From Cannabis sativa (lineage: Eukaryota; Streptophyta; Magnoliopsida; Rosales; Cannabaceae): DNA of 64,000 bases. The stretch spans positions 76,650,969 to 76,714,968 of the forward strand of contig NC_083605.1 of NCBI RefSeq assembly GCF_029168945.1, written 5' to 3'. Under the pieces are notes generated by a model that worked only from the letters and a program-made list of their open reading frames with translations, was not told the origin of the DNA and made no database searches. Within the stretch, counting starts at the first letter, position 1, and the number at the start of each line of letters is the position of its first letter. Position numbers and translations under genes: made by a program. This document shows positions 60,795 through 64,000 of this stretch, one piece after another.

Positions 60795-60890
60795 GTCCTC
60801 ACTCGCACGCTTCCTGGAAAAACTTCCCAAGAGGTCACCCATCCTGAAATTGCCCCAGGTCAAGCACGCTTAACTGTGGAGTTCTTTCGT
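60795..60890 (-). other. 5S rRNA-derived sequence inside the LTR
   Basis: The match to plant 5S rRNA covers roughly the A-box to C-box half (gttaagcgtgcttg, ggatgggtgacc, then a diverged cctgggaagt). Between these, acctggggcaatttca replaces the usual segment. It is not a functional 5S gene, but may serve as an RNA polymerase III promoter in the LTR. Confidence 0.8.
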
Positions 60891-61043
60891 GATGGGCTAC
60901 CGAAAAATAAGATGCACCTTGTTAATATAGGTAGTACCAATCAATCCATTTAAGCCCTCTTCAACTGTGTAGTCCCATACCTACACAATCTCATAATCAT
61001 CCCATTTGACCTTCCCCAGGCGATGTGGGATTGTACAGCTTAA

Positions 61044-61175
61044 CCGGTATTTCTCCTTATGGATCATGGGACTTACCCGGTATTTCTCCTTACGGATCAC
61101 GGGATTTACCCGGTACTTCTCCTTACGGATCACGGGACTTACCCGGTATTTCTCCTTACGGATAACGGGACTACT
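61044..61175 (+). repeat. Four tandem copies of a 33-bp unit
   Basis: Units start at 61044, 61077, 61110 and 61143. Each reads ccggta(t/c)ttctccttacgg followed by atcacgggacttac with few changes. Confidence 0.9.
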
Positions 61176-61737
61176 GACTGTCACATATAATGCTACGGGT
61201 CTTAACACAAATATGCAGAATGGGATGCCGTGGAAGCCGCCGAACGTCAATTGTCTTAAAATAAATGTAGATGTGGCTGTTAACACTATAGACTAAGTAT
61301 TGGATATAGGAGCAGTGATTCGAAATTACAAAGGGAAGTTGTTGTTGCATTATCCAAACCAATTTAGGGCTATTTAGAAGTGATGAAATGGAAGCGAAAG
61401 CACTTTTTTATAGTCTTAATTGGGCTTTTCAACAACAAAGCCCAATAGCACAAGTTGAAATGGATGTTTTTACGAGTTTCTTCTGCTTTGGCCTCGTCAC
61501 ATGTACAGACTTATCTTGTTTTTCGGATCTAATAGATGATGTTCGTTGTCTTTTGTTTTTTTTTTTCTAGAGTTACTGTTACTCATATTCGTAGGCATGC
61601 TAATCAAGCAGCCCACGAGTTAGCAAAGTACGCTCTAGAATTGGATGAAGATGTTATTTGGATGGGAGAAAATCCACATCCTATTTTCTATATGGTTGTA
61701 AATGATCTTTGATTTATAATAATAGTGAAAATTTCTA

Positions 61738-62240
61738 AAAAAATAAAAAAATAAAACAAATAAAATAAAAAATTCAAATGAAAAAAATGTACGTCTATAA
61801 AAATATTTAATTTTGTTGTAAATTATATTTTTGTATAAATAAGAATAAAATATATTGTGTATATTTGTTATACTAAATTTTAAAATATAATTTTTTTTAA
61901 AAATATATATCAATTGAATTGGAGGGATAATTTTTAATTAGACTGAAGAATTATTTTAGAGAAACTTATAAAAATACTGAAATTTTGGTTAATTTTTACA
62001 AAAATACTGTCACACGGAAATATTTTTAAAAATACTGTGTTTTGTAAAACACCAGTAAAAAACAAAGTAAAACAACTCAAAACAACAGTAGAACAGCTAA
62101 AAAATACTAGTAGAACACCAGTGAAAACTTAACACAGTATACTGCAGTATGAAACTTATAAAAAATATCGCTAAGCCTGACAATATTTTTATAAAAAAAA
62201 TGACAAAAGTTAGTATACCATGTAAATTTTCCTATTTTAG
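61738..62240. other. AT-rich spacer, short direct repeats
   Basis: gaaacttataaaaa occurs near 61963 and 62151, around a segment with repeated aacaccagt(a/g)(a)aaaac pieces (about 62050-62130). This may be a small decayed element. No gene. Confidence 0.4.
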
Positions 62241-64000
62241 TATACCATGGGAAAATATATTGAATGGTTCCTAGATATAAAACATAGGCCCATTTGGAAG
62301 AAGCAGGCCCATGTGAATAGTGAAGCCCAATAAGAGTGTTTTTTAGAATAATTACAATGAAATATTAATTTTTATTCATTTTTAAATTTTTTTTTTTATA
62401 TTTTTTTCTGCAGTCTATAAAAACAAAAGAAAACAAACCTAAAAATATTAAAAGATTCGTAAATAAAATTTAAAAACCCGTAAAAATATTAAAAAATACA
62501 AATTGTATATTTGTAATTTTTTTTATGAACAAAGCCCAAATAAGAGTTGGTAAACATATAGTTAAAAACCAGTGTGTCTCAAATCTATCTTCTGGGTCTC
62601 ACATCACATTTGGTCTCACTCACCTCTTACTTCCACTGTCGATCGATCACATTAACATTACCACAGCTTTTTCTTTTTTCTTTTTTCTTTCTCTCTATAT
62701 ATATCTAAGATTTTTGTTTATATACATAAATATAATTATATATAAAGAAAAAATGTATGACTGTCTCTTAACTTAATTTTTTTTTTTGTGTTTTTTACTT
62801 TGATTTCATAGTTGCTGTGAATTTTTTCTTAGTACATTACATACATAACAATTACATTCAATTCAACAACAGAGCTTTACCATCATACTCCTCAATCTAA
62901 AACAAAAAACATAATATCAAACTCTTTAATTTTTTTCCTAACAAATTATATAATGTAATTTTAATTATATGTGGTTTTATTTTTTTTTTTTTAAAAAAAA
63001 AAACTCCAAAAATATCAGCCTAACAGAAAAAATTAAATTTAAAACCTTTCACCAAGATAGAAACGACTTGAGCGTGAAATTTGGGGAATATTATTTTTTA
63101 TTTCTATCTAAAAAATATATTTCATATATTATATCGTCAATATTTTGTCAAATCTTAATTTTAATTGATTTTGTATAAAGTCAACATTTGTTGATTTACA
63201 CAATATTTTAAGTAATGGAACTATTATTTTAGTTACTAAATTGATTTTATTTAGTTACTCTTACTCATTATATTGTTACTCAATTTCTATCTTTGATTAA
63301 GATTCCTGTTTTATTTTGCAGATCTAAACTTAGCAAGATTCAAATTATCAACATTAATAATAATTGAAGGTACACACTTTCCTTTGTATCTATATAACAG
63401 TCCATTTTTCATTCCACATGTATATTAAATAATAATAATAATAATAATAATAATATTTAATCTTTCAGTAAGTATAAATATATATATATAAATAATGAAT
63501 TGAATTTGTTTATCAAAAAACTTTGTTGTTCCTATTATTACAATTAATAATCTCTCTACAAATTCTTTAAATTCGAAAAAAAAAACGAAATTTGGAATTC
63601 AAATGATATTAGTTCCAAATTAAAAAAATTTCACTTAATTAATTAATATTAATAAATATAATAAAATATATGTATACTTTAGAGTGTCAAATCTTTTTTT
63701 AATTTTTTCAAAGGTATATCTTTTTTAAAAATTGAATTTATCTTTACGGAAACTAATCATAATTAAAATGTATATATTCTCGAGTAATTAATGGCTATAT
63801 ATGTAATGATGAATTATAATTCTTTCTTCTTCTTTTTTTCTTCATCAGCTTAATTAATTGTAAGTTTAGAGAGAATAATTTTATTCTTTTTTTTTTTTGT
63901 TAGTTTTCAAAATATTAATACTTTTCTTCTAATTCATCAAAATTATATATATTTAAATGTTAACAAACTCACGTAATTAATTAGTTTAAATTTGCAGATT
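62241..64000 (+). promoter_or_regulatory. Possible promoter and 5' leader of a gene beyond the window
   Basis: aggccca / agcccaa motifs occur at about 62286, 62304, 62323 and 62529, as in plant site II promoter elements. A CT-rich stretch (62613-62700) ends in tctctctatatatatc. Downstream there is no ORF of note, and the window ends in aatttgcag|att, a good acceptor. A 5'-UTR intron reaching 63997 is therefore plausible. An (ATA)n run lies at about 63431-63454. This is inference only. Confidence 0.35.

Larger units (their letters stand above)
60654..61185 (-). mobile_element. Cassandra-like LTR segment (TRIM) carrying 5S rRNA-derived sequence
   Basis: On the minus strand the segment contains gaactccacagttaagcgtg, then ggatgggtgacctcttggga, which matches the internal promoter half of plant 5S rRNA. 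The nearby gcatcttatttttcggtagc and the end ggggacgttaca resemble Cassandra TRIM LTRs. A shorter reading of the LTR is 60654-61036 (TGTAACG...TTGTACA). The longer boundaries given here end tgtcaca and have near-matching 5-bp flanks (tatac / tataa). Only one LTR is seen, so it is a solo LTR. Confidence 0.75.
60165..61712 (+). pseudogene. LINE ORF2 remnant (zf-RVT and RNase H), interrupted by a 5S-bearing LTR
   Basis: The left part reads as a zf-RVT remnant (LVTCSRCKSAWELIGDVLFT, CKFAKAVWKQTQFN, ALVCVMWSI then a stop). A Gln-rich linker follows (DKQQPILQQTKASDPLALNQ). After the inserted LTR segment (60654-61185), the RNase H part resumes (GMPWKPPNVNCLKINVDVAV, then VLDIGAVIRNYKGKLLLHYP) and ends RRHANQAAHELAKYALELDE, IFYMVVNDL. 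Several stops and frame breaks are present; it is inactive. It belongs to a different LINE lineage from the 7.9-kb copy. Confidence 0.75.

Noticed and set aside
60795..60890. Functional 5S rRNA gene
   Set aside because: Only about half of the 5S sequence is recognisable and the middle is diverged; it is better explained as part of a Cassandra-type LTR.
61006..61296. ORF of 96 codons with RYFSLRITGLT repeats as a gene
   Set aside because: It is the translation of the 33-bp tandem array running into a LINE RNase H fragment.

Overview
This is a stretch of plant nuclear DNA, almost certainly from a eudicot. The genes are split by many GT-AG introns, and the spacers are very AT-rich and full of microsatellites and small transposons. 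Two LINE-derived fragments carry a plant-type C-terminal RNase H, and a 5S-rRNA-bearing Cassandra-like LTR is present. I cannot name the species from sequence alone; a Rosales-type genome is only a guess.

Nine recognisable protein-coding genes lie in order: the 3' half of PRMT7 (+), a DnaJ/DUF3395 protein like OWL1/DNAJC11 (-), an intronless spermidine-synthase-like plastid protein (+), a PGSIP7/8-type GT8 glycosyltransferase with C-terminal membrane helices (+), a PME68-like pectinesterase (+), PEX19 with a farnesylation motif (-), a plastid DUF309 protein (+), the organellar asparaginyl-tRNA synthetase (+) and SEC16 (-). They form no operon and no single pathway; most are housekeeping genes. 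From memory, several neighbours are also close together in Arabidopsis (OWL1 with PGSIP7 on chromosome 2, PRMT7 with PGSIP8 on chromosome 4, SEC16 with PME68 on chromosome 5), so this looks like an old gene neighbourhood stretched by transposons.

The spacers at about 11-30 kb and 34-37 kb hold essentially no convincing genes, apart from one doubtful small ORF at 15.86 kb. They are packed with short non-autonomous elements. For several I could read boundaries and target-site duplications directly: a poly-A retroposon with a 16-bp duplication (2.8-3.5 kb), a 5'-truncated LINE with an 11-bp duplication in the OWL1 upstream region (7.9-9.05 kb), a hAT MITE with an 8-bp duplication (17.7-18.3 kb), a 3.9-kb MULE-like element with a 9-bp duplication (19.2-23.1 kb), a hAT MITE nested inside another MITE (27.3 kb), and a 922-bp MULE-like element filled with 'cgaaacatcgc'-type repeats just upstream of the asparaginyl-tRNA synthetase (45.6-46.6 kb). 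A separate family of long-armed foldback elements is present in about seven copies between 13 and 36 kb.

The right end (61.7-64 kb) has GGCCCA-type motifs and a pyrimidine-rich leader and may be the promoter and 5' leader of a gene that starts beyond the window. I found no CRISPR array, tRNA gene or functional rRNA gene. I also found no gene cluster that looks like a new biochemical system; the novelty here is in the transposon structures.
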